Numbered from the stretch's first letter, positions 16,839-25,667 are shown. The stretch is DNA of 64,000 bases from Erysipelotrichaceae bacterium (GCA_030531215.1 JAUNNY010000003.1:41622-105621), one strand, 5' to 3'. Notes: generated by a model from the letters alone, not told the origin. Made by a program: numbers and translations.

Positions 16839-17681
16839 ATGAAAAAGATGTTAGTATTCCAAACAGACTTTACATATAAAGAAGGAGCGGTTGCTTCAAT
16901 GTATGGTGTGGTCAAAAGTGTTGATGAAGATATTGAAATAATCAGCGCAACTCACGAGATACCTCAATACGATACTTATTCTGCTTCTTATCGACTATAT
17001 CAATATATCGATTTCTGGCCTAAAGGAACTATCTTTGTTTCTGTAGTTGATCCAGGAGTTGGTACAAGTAGAAAAGCATGTGTTGCCAAGACTAAAAATG
17101 GATATTATATTGTTACTCCAGACAATGGAACTTTAACTCATGTTGATAAATATTTTGGTATTGAAGAAATTAGACAGATAGATGAGACAGTTAATAGGCT
17201 ACATCGACAAGACAACACTTATGTATCAGTTTTCCATGGTCGTGATTTATTTGGCTATTGTGCTGCAAAACTTGCTTCGGGGATAATAAGTTATGAAGAA
17301 GTAGGCCCTAAATATGATGTTAAGGAAATTGTTAAACATCCTATTATTGAAGCTAAAGATGATGAGAAGACTATTGAAGGATATTTTGAGATAAAGGACC
17401 CTAATTTCGGTAATTTATGGACAAATGTACCTCTAGATATGTTTGGGAAGTATTTTAAGTTCGGAGATGTTGTAAAAACGAGAATATATTATCAAAATAG
17501 GTTAAAATATGAGTGGGATTTACCATACTATGATTCGTTCTCTAAAGCTGAAGACCATACAGTTATGATCTACAACAACGAAATAAATAAGATGGCAATC
17601 GCAGAAGTGGTAGGAAATTTAGAAAAGGATTATGGTCTAGATTTCGGTTCAGATTATAAGGTGGTGTTTATACATGAATAA
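16839..17681 (+). CDS. SAM hydroxide adenosyltransferase (DUF62 family), copy 1
   Basis: Members of this family (related to SalL and fluorinase) split S-adenosylmethionine with water into adenosine and methionine. The 280-residue protein has the N-terminal domain motifs FQTDFTYKEG, SVVDPGVGTSR, TPDNGTLTHV and FHGRDLFGY, and a beta-barrel C-terminal domain (about 175-280) with INKMAIAEVVGN. I prefer the ATG at 16839, about seven bases after AGAGG, to the ATG at 16833. The usual Asp of the TDFG-xx-D motif is shifted or replaced (TDFTYKEG), so activity may differ from copy 2. It overlaps copy 2 by eight bases. Confidence 0.88.
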   Translation: MKKMLVFQTDFTYKEGAVASMYGVVKSVDEDIEIISATHEIPQYDTYSASYRLYQYIDFWPKGTIFVSVVDPGVGTSRKACVAKTKNGYYIVTPDNGTLTHVDKYFGIEEIRQIDETVNRLHRQDNTYVSVFHGRDLFGYCAAKLASGIISYEEVGPKYDVKEIVKHPIIEAKDDEKTIEGYFEIKDPNFGNLWTNVPLDMFGKYFKFGDVVKTRIYYQNRLKYEWDLPYYDSFSKAEDHTVMIYNNEINKMAIAEVVGNLEKDYGLDFGSDYKVVFIHE

Positions 17682-18519
17682 TTTCTTAGTATTTCAGTCA
17701 GATTTTGGTTTAGCCGATGGTGCTGTAAGCGCCATGGAAGGTGTATCGTTTGGTGTCAGCAAGGATTTAAATGTTAGACATTTAACTCATGAAATTGGTA
17801 GATACAATATCTTTGATGCTTCATATCGTTTGTTTCAAACTATTAAGTATTGGCCAGAAGGCACTGTCTTTGTTTCAGTAGTAGATCCTGGTGTTGGTTC
17901 AAATAGATTATCTATAGTGGCCAAAACTGTAACAGGCCAATATGTTGTAACTCCAGATAACGGAACATTGACTCATGTTGCAGAATTTGTAGGACTAGAA
18001 GAAGTAAGGCAAATAGATGAAACAATCAATAGACTAAAAGATTCAAATGCTTCATATACATTCCATGGACGTGATGTCTATGCATATACAGGAGCTAGAT
18101 TAGCTTCAAATACCATCACTTATGAACAAGTTGGTCCGGTAATAGACAAAGATAGTATCAAACGACTACGCTTATTTAAAACAATTTTTGAAGATGAATC
18201 TGTAACTGGTCAAATAGATATTCTTGATGTAAGATATGGTTCGCTATGGACATCAATTACAATTGATGAATTCAAGAAGTTAAATATTGATTATGGTGAA
18301 TTAGCTAACATTCATATTCAATGTGGCGAAAAAGAATCTTGTGATTTAAATATCGTATATGGACGTTCATTCGCAGATGTATCGATCGGTTCACCAATTC
18401 TATATATGAATTCTGTGAATCATATGGCTGTCGCAATTAACCAAGGAAGCTTTGCGGAAGCGCACAAGATTGGCGTGGGGAATCCATGGACCATCACAAT
18501 AAAAAGGTTGACTAAATAA
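17674..18519 (+). CDS. SAM hydroxide adenosyltransferase (DUF62 family), copy 2
   Basis: The 281-residue paralogue of the gene before it keeps a more canonical N-terminal motif, FQSDFGLADGAV, with SVVDPGVGSNR, TPDNGTLTHVAEF and FHGRDVYAY. The C-terminal domain (about 170-281) has VNHMAVAINQGSFAEA. AAGGTGG precedes the ATG at 17674. Both copies may form a hetero-oligomer or use different substrates. It is last in the SAM-riboswitch operon; tmRNA follows 26 bp later. Confidence 0.9.
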   Translation: MNNFLVFQSDFGLADGAVSAMEGVSFGVSKDLNVRHLTHEIGRYNIFDASYRLFQTIKYWPEGTVFVSVVDPGVGSNRLSIVAKTVTGQYVVTPDNGTLTHVAEFVGLEEVRQIDETINRLKDSNASYTFHGRDVYAYTGARLASNTITYEQVGPVIDKDSIKRLRLFKTIFEDESVTGQIDILDVRYGSLWTSITIDEFKKLNIDYGELANIHIQCGEKESCDLNIVYGRSFADVSIGSPILYMNSVNHMAVAINQGSFAEAHKIGVGNPWTITIKRLTK

Positions 18520-18545
18520 TATTAATAATATATTATTTAATTCCT

Positions 18546-18889
18546 GGGGTTGACATTGGTTTCGACAGGTCTAGCCTGATTTAAATTGCAGTGGAGTGAT
18601 GACCTAATCATCAAACTAAATTAAACGCAAACAGACAAGTTGCATTTGCCTAGTATAACCTAAAGACTGGTTTGGCAGCTTCTAACTGTAAAGATCATAG
18701 CAGTTAGTCGTAAACATGATCTAGGTGAAGTGAGTTCCGCTTTATCTCACCATCCGAAAACCGAATAAGCAAATTCAATGTTGAGGTAGTTTAAGCCATA
18801 ACATTGTCTTAACAAAGTTAAACTAAACTGTAGACATTTAAATGTGAGACTATTCTTGGACGAGAGTTCGAATCTCTCCAGCTCCACCA
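18546..18889 (+). ncRNA. ssrA: Transfer-messenger RNA (tmRNA)
   Basis: tmRNA frees stalled ribosomes and tags the nascent chain. The 5' end GGGGTTG pairs with CAGCTCC before the discriminator A and CCA (18887-18889); GACATTGGTTTCGACAGG and the T-loop GAGTTCGAATCTCTCC are diagnostic. The tag frame is most simply GCA at 18627 to TAG at 18651, encoding ANRQVAFA, preceded by a bulge-like A-C-GCAAAC context as in well known tmRNAs. Eight encoded residues is short. A terminator follows. Confidence 0.95.
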
Positions 18890-18899
18890 TAAACAAATC

Positions 18900-18923
18900 A
18901 AGCCATAGTAATATGGCTTTTAT
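18900..18923 (+). terminator. Terminator after tmRNA
   Basis: AAGCCATA (18900-18907), loop GTAA and TATGGCTT (18912-18919) form an 8-bp stem followed by T residues. Confidence 0.8.
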
Positions 18924-19006
18924 TTATGTGCTTATTATTAAATGTTGAACTAATAATTGTTGAATTAGAAAAGTAATATTATTAATATTAGTTTTAAAGA
19001 TATTGT

Positions 19007-20401
19007 TTAATAATTAGTAATATAATGAGCTATCCCTGATTTTCCATAGCCATAATTATCACGATTAATATAAACAACTATCGCAATCATAATAAATGAT
19101 ATGAATTCGCCAAATGGTATCGCAAACCATACACCATTTACGCCAAAGAACGCAGGTAACACTAATAAAGAAATAGATCTAAATACAAGGTTTCTTAATA
19201 AAGAAACGAAGGTTGCAACTTTGGCATTGCCAACTGAAACAAACAATCTAGAAACAGTGAAACATGCTGAAACAAATGGTATTGAGAATATCTCAATAGT
19301 CAATCCATAGATAGACATATTATAGAATGCTTCTGTACTATCTTTAGACATAAATACTTTTATTAATGGTGTTCTAACAAACAAGCCAATTATTACTAAA
19401 GAGAAAGATGTAAATAGCCAAATCTTTAATGTGGATGATAAGGCTTGTTTTAGCTTAGGTACATTTCTTTCACCAAAACGATAAGAGATAACTGGGCTGA
19501 TACTTGCGGCAATACCAATCAAGCCAGTAGTCAATATATTACGCACATCTGATATTATGGCATTTGCGGCAATACCATCAGAGCCAATTAATGATAGTAA
19601 TTGTTTATTGATAATAAGATTAGTTACACCAAAAGATAAACTATTAACACATTGTGGCATTGCATATTTAAAACAAGATAGACATGGCTTAATAATTTCT
19701 CCTTCTGGCTTCACAAAATGAATTTCATTTTTCTTGTTTAAGAAGAAGAATAAGCCAATAAAGAATACAGCGATTTCTCCAGCTGCTGTAGCTATTGCCG
19801 CACCAAGCGTACCAAGTTTCAAATAAGTAATTAAGACAACATCTAACAAAATATTAATAGTACCATTCACAACCGAACATATCGTGCCCATCTTAGGTTT
19901 ACCAGCTGTTGAATAGTACATCGAGAAAACTGCATTGATAAGAATAATAGGCATAATAGAATATACTAAACGAACTTGATATATAGCGTAAGAATATAAT
20001 TCCTCATCGGCACCTAGGAAAGATAAGATTGGTCTATCAAATAGATTCATCAATAAAGAAAAGATAGCACCAACCACAATAGTTCCAATAATAATCTTCG
20101 AGAATATTTGTTTAGCTTGTTTTTGTTTATTCTCACCCATAAATTGTGCAGAGATAGTAGCAGCACCTAATGAACATAAATTACTGAAAGCTATTTGGAT
20201 TGAAAAAACAGGTGACAATAAGTTTAAACCAGCTAAAGCTTTAGGACCTACGTATCTAGAAATAAATAAGGCATCATCTAAAGATTTGAATAACTGTGAG
20301 AAAACATTAGTAAAAAAAGCAGGCAAAGCAAATTTAAACAATCCAAATGTTGTAAAGTCTTTGCCGATAGTATTTACTATTTCCTTTTTATTATCTTCCA
20401 T
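19007..20401 (-). CDS. MATE-family efflux transporter
   Basis: The 464-residue protein has about twelve membrane segments in two six-helix halves, beginning with FGLFKFALPAFFTNVFSQLF, the usual MATE/NorM start. MATE pumps use Na+ or H+ to export cationic drugs or metabolites. It is one of only two genes on the minus strand here. It stands divergently from the AEC transporter (76 bp apart). A TAGAAT box lies nine bases before its ATG and no strong Shine-Dalgarno site is visible. The substrate is unknown. Confidence 0.9.
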   Translation of the reverse strand: MEDNKKEIVNTIGKDFTTFGLFKFALPAFFTNVFSQLFKSLDDALFISRYVGPKALAGLNLLSPVFSIQIAFSNLCSLGAATISAQFMGENKQKQAKQIFSKIIIGTIVVGAIFSLLMNLFDRPILSFLGADEELYSYAIYQVRLVYSIMPIILINAVFSMYYSTAGKPKMGTICSVVNGTINILLDVVLITYLKLGTLGAAIATAAGEIAVFFIGLFFFLNKKNEIHFVKPEGEIIKPCLSCFKYAMPQCVNSLSFGVTNLIINKQLLSLIGSDGIAANAIISDVRNILTTGLIGIAASISPVISYRFGERNVPKLKQALSSTLKIWLFTSFSLVIIGLFVRTPLIKVFMSKDSTEAFYNMSIYGLTIEIFSIPFVSACFTVSRLFVSVGNAKVATFVSLLRNLVFRSISLLVLPAFFGVNGVWFAIPFGEFISFIMIAIVVYINRDNYGYGKSGIAHYITNY

Positions 20402-20477
20402 ACATTTTCTATTCTATCCCTATAACCGATAAGAAAACAAAAAAATTAATAATAATAAAAGTGTTAACATTATATTG

Positions 20478-21467
20478 ATGTTAAGTAATATTATATTTTC
20501 ATTATCAGTAGTGCTTCCAATGACCATAACTATCGCAATTGGTTATTTTTTAAAGCGTATTAATTTTATATCCGATGCTTTCTTGAAAGATGCGAAAAGA
20601 TTTTGTTTCTATGTATTATTACCAGTAAATTTATTTAAAAGTTTATATGATGCAGATATTCAAGAAATGCCTGTTAATTTGATTTTGTTTTCAGTGATAG
20701 GCGTCACTGTTATTTTCTTATTAAGTTCAATAATTAGTAAGTTTATTTTAGGCGATGACGATCGTGCTGGTGTTGTAGCTCATGGTATGTTCAGATCAAA
20801 TTTCTCATATATCGGTTTACCTTTAGCTTCACAAATGTTTTCTGATGCGAATCTAGTATCTGAAACCTTATTAGATGTTTCATTAGTAACGATGTTCGCA
20901 ATCCCATTAAGCAACGTTCTTTCAACAATCGTTTTATCTATCTTTAGTAAAGAAAAAGCTAACAGTACTAAAAAAGTTATTTATAAGATTGTTACTAATC
21001 CATGTATCATCGGTATATTAGTTGGTGTCGTTGTTGTTGGTTGTAAATATCTATTTAATATAGAACCATTTTTTATTAAAAATAATATAAACTTTTTATA
21101 TAAAGTTATAGGCTATATTGCTACTATGGCTACACCATTTTCACTAATTGTTGTTGGTGCAGGTTTAGATATCAAACATGGAATTAAAAATAAAACATAT
21201 ATATTTATATCTGTTTCGTTTAAAAATATAGTATTTCCAATTATGGCAATGTATATTGCTTATAAAATGAATTGTTTCAATGGCCCAGCTATTGCGACAT
21301 TGATTGCTTTCTTTGCCTCACCTACAGCCGTGTCTAGTGCTATCATGGCTGCTGAAATGGGTGGAGATTATGACCTCGCAAACGAGATAGTAGTAGTTTC
21401 AACAGTTTTCTCATCAGTGTCATTGTTTATTATTATCTATGCGATGAAAGCGTTAGGATGTTTATAA
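20478..21467 (+). CDS. AEC-family (auxin efflux carrier-like) transporter
   Basis: The 329-residue protein has about ten membrane segments with MTITIAIGYFLKRINFIS near the start and AFFASPTAVSSAIMAAEMGGD near the end, as in the AEC family of Bacillota (malate/organic-anion transport or export). The ATG at 20478 is preceded by a TAACAT box with upstream TG but no clear Shine-Dalgarno site. An in-frame TTG lies directly before it. The next gene starts one base after its stop. The substrate is unknown. Confidence 0.88.
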   Translation: MLSNIIFSLSVVLPMTITIAIGYFLKRINFISDAFLKDAKRFCFYVLLPVNLFKSLYDADIQEMPVNLILFSVIGVTVIFLLSSIISKFILGDDDRAGVVAHGMFRSNFSYIGLPLASQMFSDANLVSETLLDVSLVTMFAIPLSNVLSTIVLSIFSKEKANSTKKVIYKIVTNPCIIGILVGVVVVGCKYLFNIEPFFIKNNINFLYKVIGYIATMATPFSLIVVGAGLDIKHGIKNKTYIFISVSFKNIVFPIMAMYIAYKMNCFNGPAIATLIAFFASPTAVSSAIMAAEMGGDYDLANEIVVVSTVFSSVSLFIIIYAMKALGCL

Positions 21468-21468
21468 T

Positions 21469-22182
21469 ATGAAAAAAATAGAAACCGAAAGATTATTATT
21501 AAGAAAAGTTAAACTTGAAGATGCACAAGCTATTTTTGATAATTGGGCATCAGATGAAGAAACTTCAAGATATGTTATGTGGGATAAACATGTCAGCCTA
21601 AAAGAAACGAAAAACTATGTTGGAAAAATAGTAAGCAATTATAAATATGATTTTTATTTTGATTGGTTAGTTTGTTTAAAAGAAGACGATGAACCAATAG
21701 GCGAAATAAGTGTTGTGAACTTTTCTTTAAAACAAAGAATCTGCGAAATAGGATATTGTTATGGCAAAAAATATTGGAACAAAGGTTACGCTTCAGAAGC
21801 ATTAAAAGCCGTAATAGATTATATGTTTTCAGAAACAAATATAGACAAGGTTTATTCAAGACATTTATCAAACAACGAAGCATCAGGCAAAGTAATGAAA
21901 AAGGCCGGAATGAAATATGATGGCGAGCTAGAAAATCACGCCGTTGATAAATTAACAGGACAAAGAGTATCAATTAAGTATTATTCAATCGAAAAAGAAA
22001 AGAATTATAAAACACTTTGTCCAGTTTGTGGTAGTTATTGGTTTAATGAAAATCATGAAATTTGTCCAATTTGTAAATGGGAATGTGATCCTGTACAAAA
22101 TAAGGATGAAAACTATGAAGGTGGCGCAAATAAGTTAAGCTTAGCTAAGGCAAGAAAGGAATATCATGAGAAAGAACTCTAG
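21469..22182 (+). CDS. GNAT acetyltransferase fused to a CPCC zinc-ribbon domain
   Basis: Residues 1-175 are a GNAT (RimJ/RimL-like) N-acetyltransferase starting ETERLLLRKVKLEDA, with GYCYGKKYWNKGYASEA as the acetyl-CoA loop. Residues 180-237 match the cysteine-rich CPCC domain: CPVCGSYWF, CPICKWECDPVQ and EGGANKLSLAKARKEY. The CPCC module normally occurs alone or beside toxin/immunity genes, so this fusion is unusual. It may acetylate a protein or small molecule, with the zinc ribbon helping to recognise the target. Its end overlaps the next gene by 17 bases. Confidence 0.85.
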   Translation: MKKIETERLLLRKVKLEDAQAIFDNWASDEETSRYVMWDKHVSLKETKNYVGKIVSNYKYDFYFDWLVCLKEDDEPIGEISVVNFSLKQRICEIGYCYGKKYWNKGYASEALKAVIDYMFSETNIDKVYSRHLSNNEASGKVMKKAGMKYDGELENHAVDKLTGQRVSIKYYSIEKEKNYKTLCPVCGSYWFNENHEICPICKWECDPVQNKDENYEGGANKLSLAKARKEYHEKEL

Positions 22183-22588
22183 ATTAATACTTATATTATT
22201 GATAATAGCCATCGGTATAACTTACTTTTTGATGAACAAGATCGATGATAATTCCCAAGAATATCCTCAAGAAGAAAATATTCAAGAAACTGTAGAGATT
22301 CAAGAGGAATATGAAATCAGCGATTATAAATTCAAAAGTAAGAAGTTACTTAATGAGCACTATGATAAACACGGCAAAGATATGGGATTTGAATCAGCTG
22401 AAGATTATGTATTAGCAGCTAATAAAGTAATCAGTAATCCTAAATCTTTGCACAAGATTGAAGCTGAAGATGGCGATGATGTTTATTATTTGGAAGAAAC
22501 AAATGAATTTGTTATATTATCAACTGAAGGATATATACGAACTTATTTTTATCCTGATGCTGGAATCGATTATTTTAATAGGCAATAG
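22166..22588 (+). CDS. Membrane-anchored protein with a toxin-like C-terminal domain
   Basis: The 140-residue protein has one membrane segment near the start (about residues 6-24), an acidic linker, and a domain (about 50-140) reading LNEHYDKHGKDMGF, ESAEDYVLAANKV, ETNEFVILSTEGYIRTYF and GIDYFNRQ. This H-x3-HG ... Y-x3-A ... TNEF ... G-x-IRT-x-F pattern resembles a domain I recall at the C-termini of bacterial polymorphic toxins and mobile-element proteins. That assignment is from memory and uncertain. AAAGGA precedes the ATG, inside the GNAT-CPCC gene, so the two are probably co-expressed. Confidence 0.6.
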   Translation: MRKNSRLILILLIIAIGITYFLMNKIDDNSQEYPQEENIQETVEIQEEYEISDYKFKSKKLLNEHYDKHGKDMGFESAEDYVLAANKVISNPKSLHKIEAEDGDDVYYLEETNEFVILSTEGYIRTYFYPDAGIDYFNRQ

Positions 22589-22590
22589 TT

Positions 22591-23436
22591 ATGGAAAAGA
22601 TTAAGAAATTATTTTTTGAAAGTGAAATGAGTTATAAGAAAGTGATAATACTAGCTGTTATAAGCGGTGTTATTACTGGTTTAATTATGGTTTGTCCATT
22701 CATAAACAATACCTCAATAGGTAACATTGGCGTTTGTTTTGAAATGTGGATATTGCTTGCGATGTATATAATTTTGAATTGTGATAAGCCTTTAGAAGCA
22801 GGCATAAAAACATTTATCTTCTTTTTAATTTCGCAACCAATCGTGTATCTAGTTCAAGTGCCATTCTCTGATATGGGTTGGTCAATATTCATGTATTATA
22901 AGAGATGGTTTATTATCACATTATTAACATTGCCTGGTGGCTTTGTGGCTCATTACACAAAAAAAGGCAATATATTAGGTCTATTAATTTATAGTGTGGC
23001 TAATTTCTTGTTGATGTTCATGGAATTCCCAGCACACTTTAACACTTTTATTTCTAATCCACCTTATCAAATATTAGCTTGTTTATTTATTTTAGTTATT
23101 TCGATAATGTTTACGTTATTGTTGTTTGATGATAAGAAGTTGATCATTGCTTCTATAGTATTAACGATACTATTTACTATTGGTGGTTTTATCTATAACA
23201 ATTACTCTAGTAACAATATTTATGTTTCTGTTGATACCAATCTAGATGTTGCAACACCAATTGAGGTTGAAGAATCTTCAAATGAGATTGAAGTATATAT
23301 AGATGGAAATAACATCACAGCAACAGCTCATAGTTATGGACAATTCCCATTAACTATCAAAGATGGTGAAGGAAATATCATCCACCTACAAGTAATTATT
23401 GATAAAAAAGAAATGAGTATTGTCTTATTAGATTGA
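22591..23436 (+). CDS. Polytopic membrane protein, function unknown
   Basis: The 281-residue protein has about six or seven membrane segments (about 20-210) and an outer C-terminal part (about 213-281) rich in beta-prone and acidic residues (NEIEVYIDGNNITATAHSYG). It starts two bases after the preceding gene and is probably in the same transcript as the GNAT-CPCC gene. I do not recognise the family. The C-terminal part resembles a small beta-sandwich, so a sensor or surface display role is possible. Confidence 0.6.
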   Translation: MEKIKKLFFESEMSYKKVIILAVISGVITGLIMVCPFINNTSIGNIGVCFEMWILLAMYIILNCDKPLEAGIKTFIFFLISQPIVYLVQVPFSDMGWSIFMYYKRWFIITLLTLPGGFVAHYTKKGNILGLLIYSVANFLLMFMEFPAHFNTFISNPPYQILACLFILVISIMFTLLLFDDKKLIIASIVLTILFTIGGFIYNNYSSNNIYVSVDTNLDVATPIEVEESSNEIEVYIDGNNITATAHSYGQFPLTIKDGEGNIIHLQVIIDKKEMSIVLLD

Positions 23437-23464
23437 TAAAGATTATAAATTACGATAATATAAA

Positions 23465-23547
23465 AGCGGTACAACAATTATGTTACTAACTTGGTCAGGT
23501 CTGGAAGGAAGCAGCCATACGAACCTCTTATTGTGTGTACCACTTTT
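23465..23547 (+). ncRNA. ffs: Signal recognition particle RNA, small bacterial type
   Basis: GGTCAGGTCTGGAAGGAAGC and the following AGCC form the Ffh-binding domain IV loop. Flanking GCGGTAC and GTACCAC pair at the ends (G-U included), giving a rod of about 80 bases, then a T run. The RNA guides ribosomes making membrane proteins to the translocon. It lies just before tadA and dnaX, as in Bacillus. End points are approximate. Confidence 0.92.
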
Positions 23548-23553
23548 TATTTT

Positions 23554-24003
23554 ATGGACATTAAATATATGGAATTGGCTTTATTAGAAGCCAAAAAAGC
23601 ATATCAAGAGGATGAAATACCAGTAGGGTGTATCATTGTTAAAGATGATGTTATTTTAGCTAAGGCTCATAACATTAAAGAAAAGAAAAATAGTGTCTTA
23701 GGACACGCTGAAATTGAATGCATCAAAAAAGCATGTAAGAAGATCAATAATTGGAATTTATCAGGATGCGATTTATATGTAACTTTAGAACCTTGTCTAA
23801 TGTGTACGGGTGCTATCGTCAATGCGAGAATAGATAATGTTTATTTCTCTTCAAGAAGTGAAAAAGGTGGTTCCTTAGTATCAAGTTTAAATATAAAAGA
23901 TGTCAAAAAATTGAATCATTATCCCAAAATTCACGAGGGACTACTAAGCGAACAAACAAGTGCATTATTAAAGGATTATTTTAAGACCAAAAGGGAAAAA
24001 TAA
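23554..24003 (+). CDS. tadA: tRNA-specific adenosine deaminase
   Basis: TadA turns A34 of tRNA-Arg(ACG) into inosine. The 149-residue protein has the zinc site GHAEIECIKKA (metal His and catalytic Glu, about residues 52-62) and LEPCLMCTGAI (two metal Cys, about 83-93). The ATG at 23554 is just after the SRP RNA; an open reading further upstream (23491) lies inside that RNA and is not coding. There is no Shine-Dalgarno sequence. It lies before dnaX as in Bacillus. Confidence 0.94.
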   Translation: MDIKYMELALLEAKKAYQEDEIPVGCIIVKDDVILAKAHNIKEKKNSVLGHAEIECIKKACKKINNWNLSGCDLYVTLEPCLMCTGAIVNARIDNVYFSSRSEKGGSLVSSLNIKDVKKLNHYPKIHEGLLSEQTSALLKDYFKTKREK

Positions 24004-24014
24004 GCCTTTAGCAA

Positions 24015-24023
24015 TGCTATAAT
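24015..24023 (+). promoter_or_regulatory. Extended -10 promoter of dnaX, leaderless geometry
   Basis: TGCTATAAT is a perfect extended -10. Exactly six bases lie between TATAAT (24018-24023) and the ATG at 24030, with no Shine-Dalgarno site. Transcription should start at or next to the A of the ATG. Confidence 0.6.
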
Positions 24024-24029
24024 AGTTTC

Positions 24030-25667
24030 ATGGGATATCAAGTATTATATCGTACATATCGTCCAAGCAGATTCTCAGAAGTAGTTGGACAAGAATATAT
24101 CATTAAGACCTTATTGAATGCTATTAAAAAGGACAAGATTGCGCATGCGTATTTGTTTGCGGGACCTCGTGGAACTGGCAAAACTAGTGTGGCAAAACTT
24201 TTTGGCAAGGCAATTAACTGTGAAAATTTTAATGATGAAGCTTGTGATGAATGTCCAAATTGTAAAGCTTTCTTAGAAAATAATCATCCCGACATTATTG
24301 AATTAGATGCAGCAAGCAATAACTCGGTAGAAGATATTAGACAAATAATCGAACAGGTGCCATATGCACCAATGTTAGGTAAATATAAAGTATACATCAT
24401 CGATGAAGTTCATATGTTATCAACTTCTGCTTTTAATGCATTATTGAAAACATTAGAAGAACCACCATCACATGTCATCTTTATTTTAGCTACAACCGAT
24501 CCACAAAAAGTTATTCCAACTGTTCTATCTAGATGCCAAAGATATAATTTCTCAAAAATAACAACTTATGAAATTAAGAAAAGAATGATGGATATTCTAG
24601 ATAAAGAAGGAATACCATATGATGAAAAAGCCGTAAATCAAGTCGCAAGAATGGCTGAAGGCGGAATGAGAGATGCCTTATCTATTCTTGAGCAGTGCCT
24701 TTCATATAATGATGCAGAATTAAAACTAGAAGATGTTGAACATATCTTTGGTTTGACTTCAACGGAAGTAGAAGTAGATTTATTAGTAAAAGTACATCAA
24801 CAACAAATTGCCGAAACCATTCAAACAGTTAGAAAGATGTACGAACAAGGCATGGATGCCAAAAAACTTGCTGTTGATTTATTAGAAATTGTAAAAGAAG
24901 CATTAATCTATTCCGATAGTGCCAATGATAAATTATTAAACAAAATCAGTCGCATAGAAGCTCAAGAAATTTTGCGCAACGTATCTATTCCTGGTCTTTT
25001 ACAAGATGCAAGCAATCTAGAAGAAGTTATCTCGAAAGAGAAACAAAATCAAAATTTCTTAATTTATTTTGAGATGTGTTTAATTAATATGGCTAATATT
25101 AAAGCTGTTAATAATGTTGAATACAAAAAGGCAGAAGAAGTTAAAGAAACAAAACTAGAACCAGTTGAAATAAAAGAAGAACCAAAAGTTGAAGAAGTAA
25201 AAATCGAAACAAATGAAGTTGACCAAGATTTCATTTTGAAGTTGTTGTTAGATGCAAATAGAGATTTAAGAATTGCTGATTTGATTATTTACAATAAATT
25301 AGATTTATATTTGTACGAACCAGAAAAGAGGAAGTTCTACCAGATGTTGATTGGAACCGAGTTACTCGCTTCAAACAAAGACGCCATGATTATAGTTGGC
25401 GACAAGAATCAAGTTGATAGTATCAACGAAGAAAACAATAACAAAGAACTATATCAATTTGTTAATGAAGAATTTGGCATCGACAAAATGATCTTTGCGA
25501 TTACTAATACACAAAAAGAAAAACTAATCGCAAGATATAAAACTACACCAGCTAGTGAAAGAAACAAACCAGTATTTGTTGAAAAATATCAATTAGCTCC
25601 AAAAGAAAAAACAAAAGAAGAAAAACTTAAAGAGTTATTTGGAGATGCTTTAAAGATTGAAGAGTAA
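24030..25667 (+). CDS. dnaX: DNA polymerase III gamma/tau subunit
   Basis: DnaX is the ATPase of the clamp loader. The 545-residue protein begins GYQVLYRTYRPSRFSEVVGQ and has Walker A GPRGTGKTS (about 45-53), a four-Cys zinc module (about 64-79, DECPNC), Walker B DEVHMLS and the SRC sensor (SRCQRYNF). The C-terminal third is Lys/Glu-rich and then binds the polymerase. The start agrees with other DnaX proteins, so the missing Shine-Dalgarno sequence and the -10 box six bases before it are meaningful. recR overlaps its stop; the usual ybaB between them is missing. Confidence 0.96.
   Translation: MGYQVLYRTYRPSRFSEVVGQEYIIKTLLNAIKKDKIAHAYLFAGPRGTGKTSVAKLFGKAINCENFNDEACDECPNCKAFLENNHPDIIELDAASNNSVEDIRQIIEQVPYAPMLGKYKVYIIDEVHMLSTSAFNALLKTLEEPPSHVIFILATTDPQKVIPTVLSRCQRYNFSKITTYEIKKRMMDILDKEGIPYDEKAVNQVARMAEGGMRDALSILEQCLSYNDAELKLEDVEHIFGLTSTEVEVDLLVKVHQQQIAETIQTVRKMYEQGMDAKKLAVDLLEIVKEALIYSDSANDKLLNKISRIEAQEILRNVSIPGLLQDASNLEEVISKEKQNQNFLIYFEMCLINMANIKAVNNVEYKKAEEVKETKLEPVEIKEEPKVEEVKIETNEVDQDFILKLLLDANRDLRIADLIIYNKLDLYLYEPEKRKFYQMLIGTELLASNKDAMIIVGDKNQVDSINEENNNKELYQFVNEEFGIDKMIFAITNTQKEKLIARYKTTPASERNKPVFVEKYQLAPKEKTKEEKLKELFGDALKIEE

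Noticed and set aside
21463..21468. TATAAT directly before the ATG of the GNAT-CPCC gene as another leaderless start
   Set aside because: There is no gap between the box and the ATG, so transcription would start inside the gene, and an AGGA ribosome binding site lies just upstream.
23491..23553. Longer N-terminus of TadA
   Set aside because: The region is the SRP RNA.
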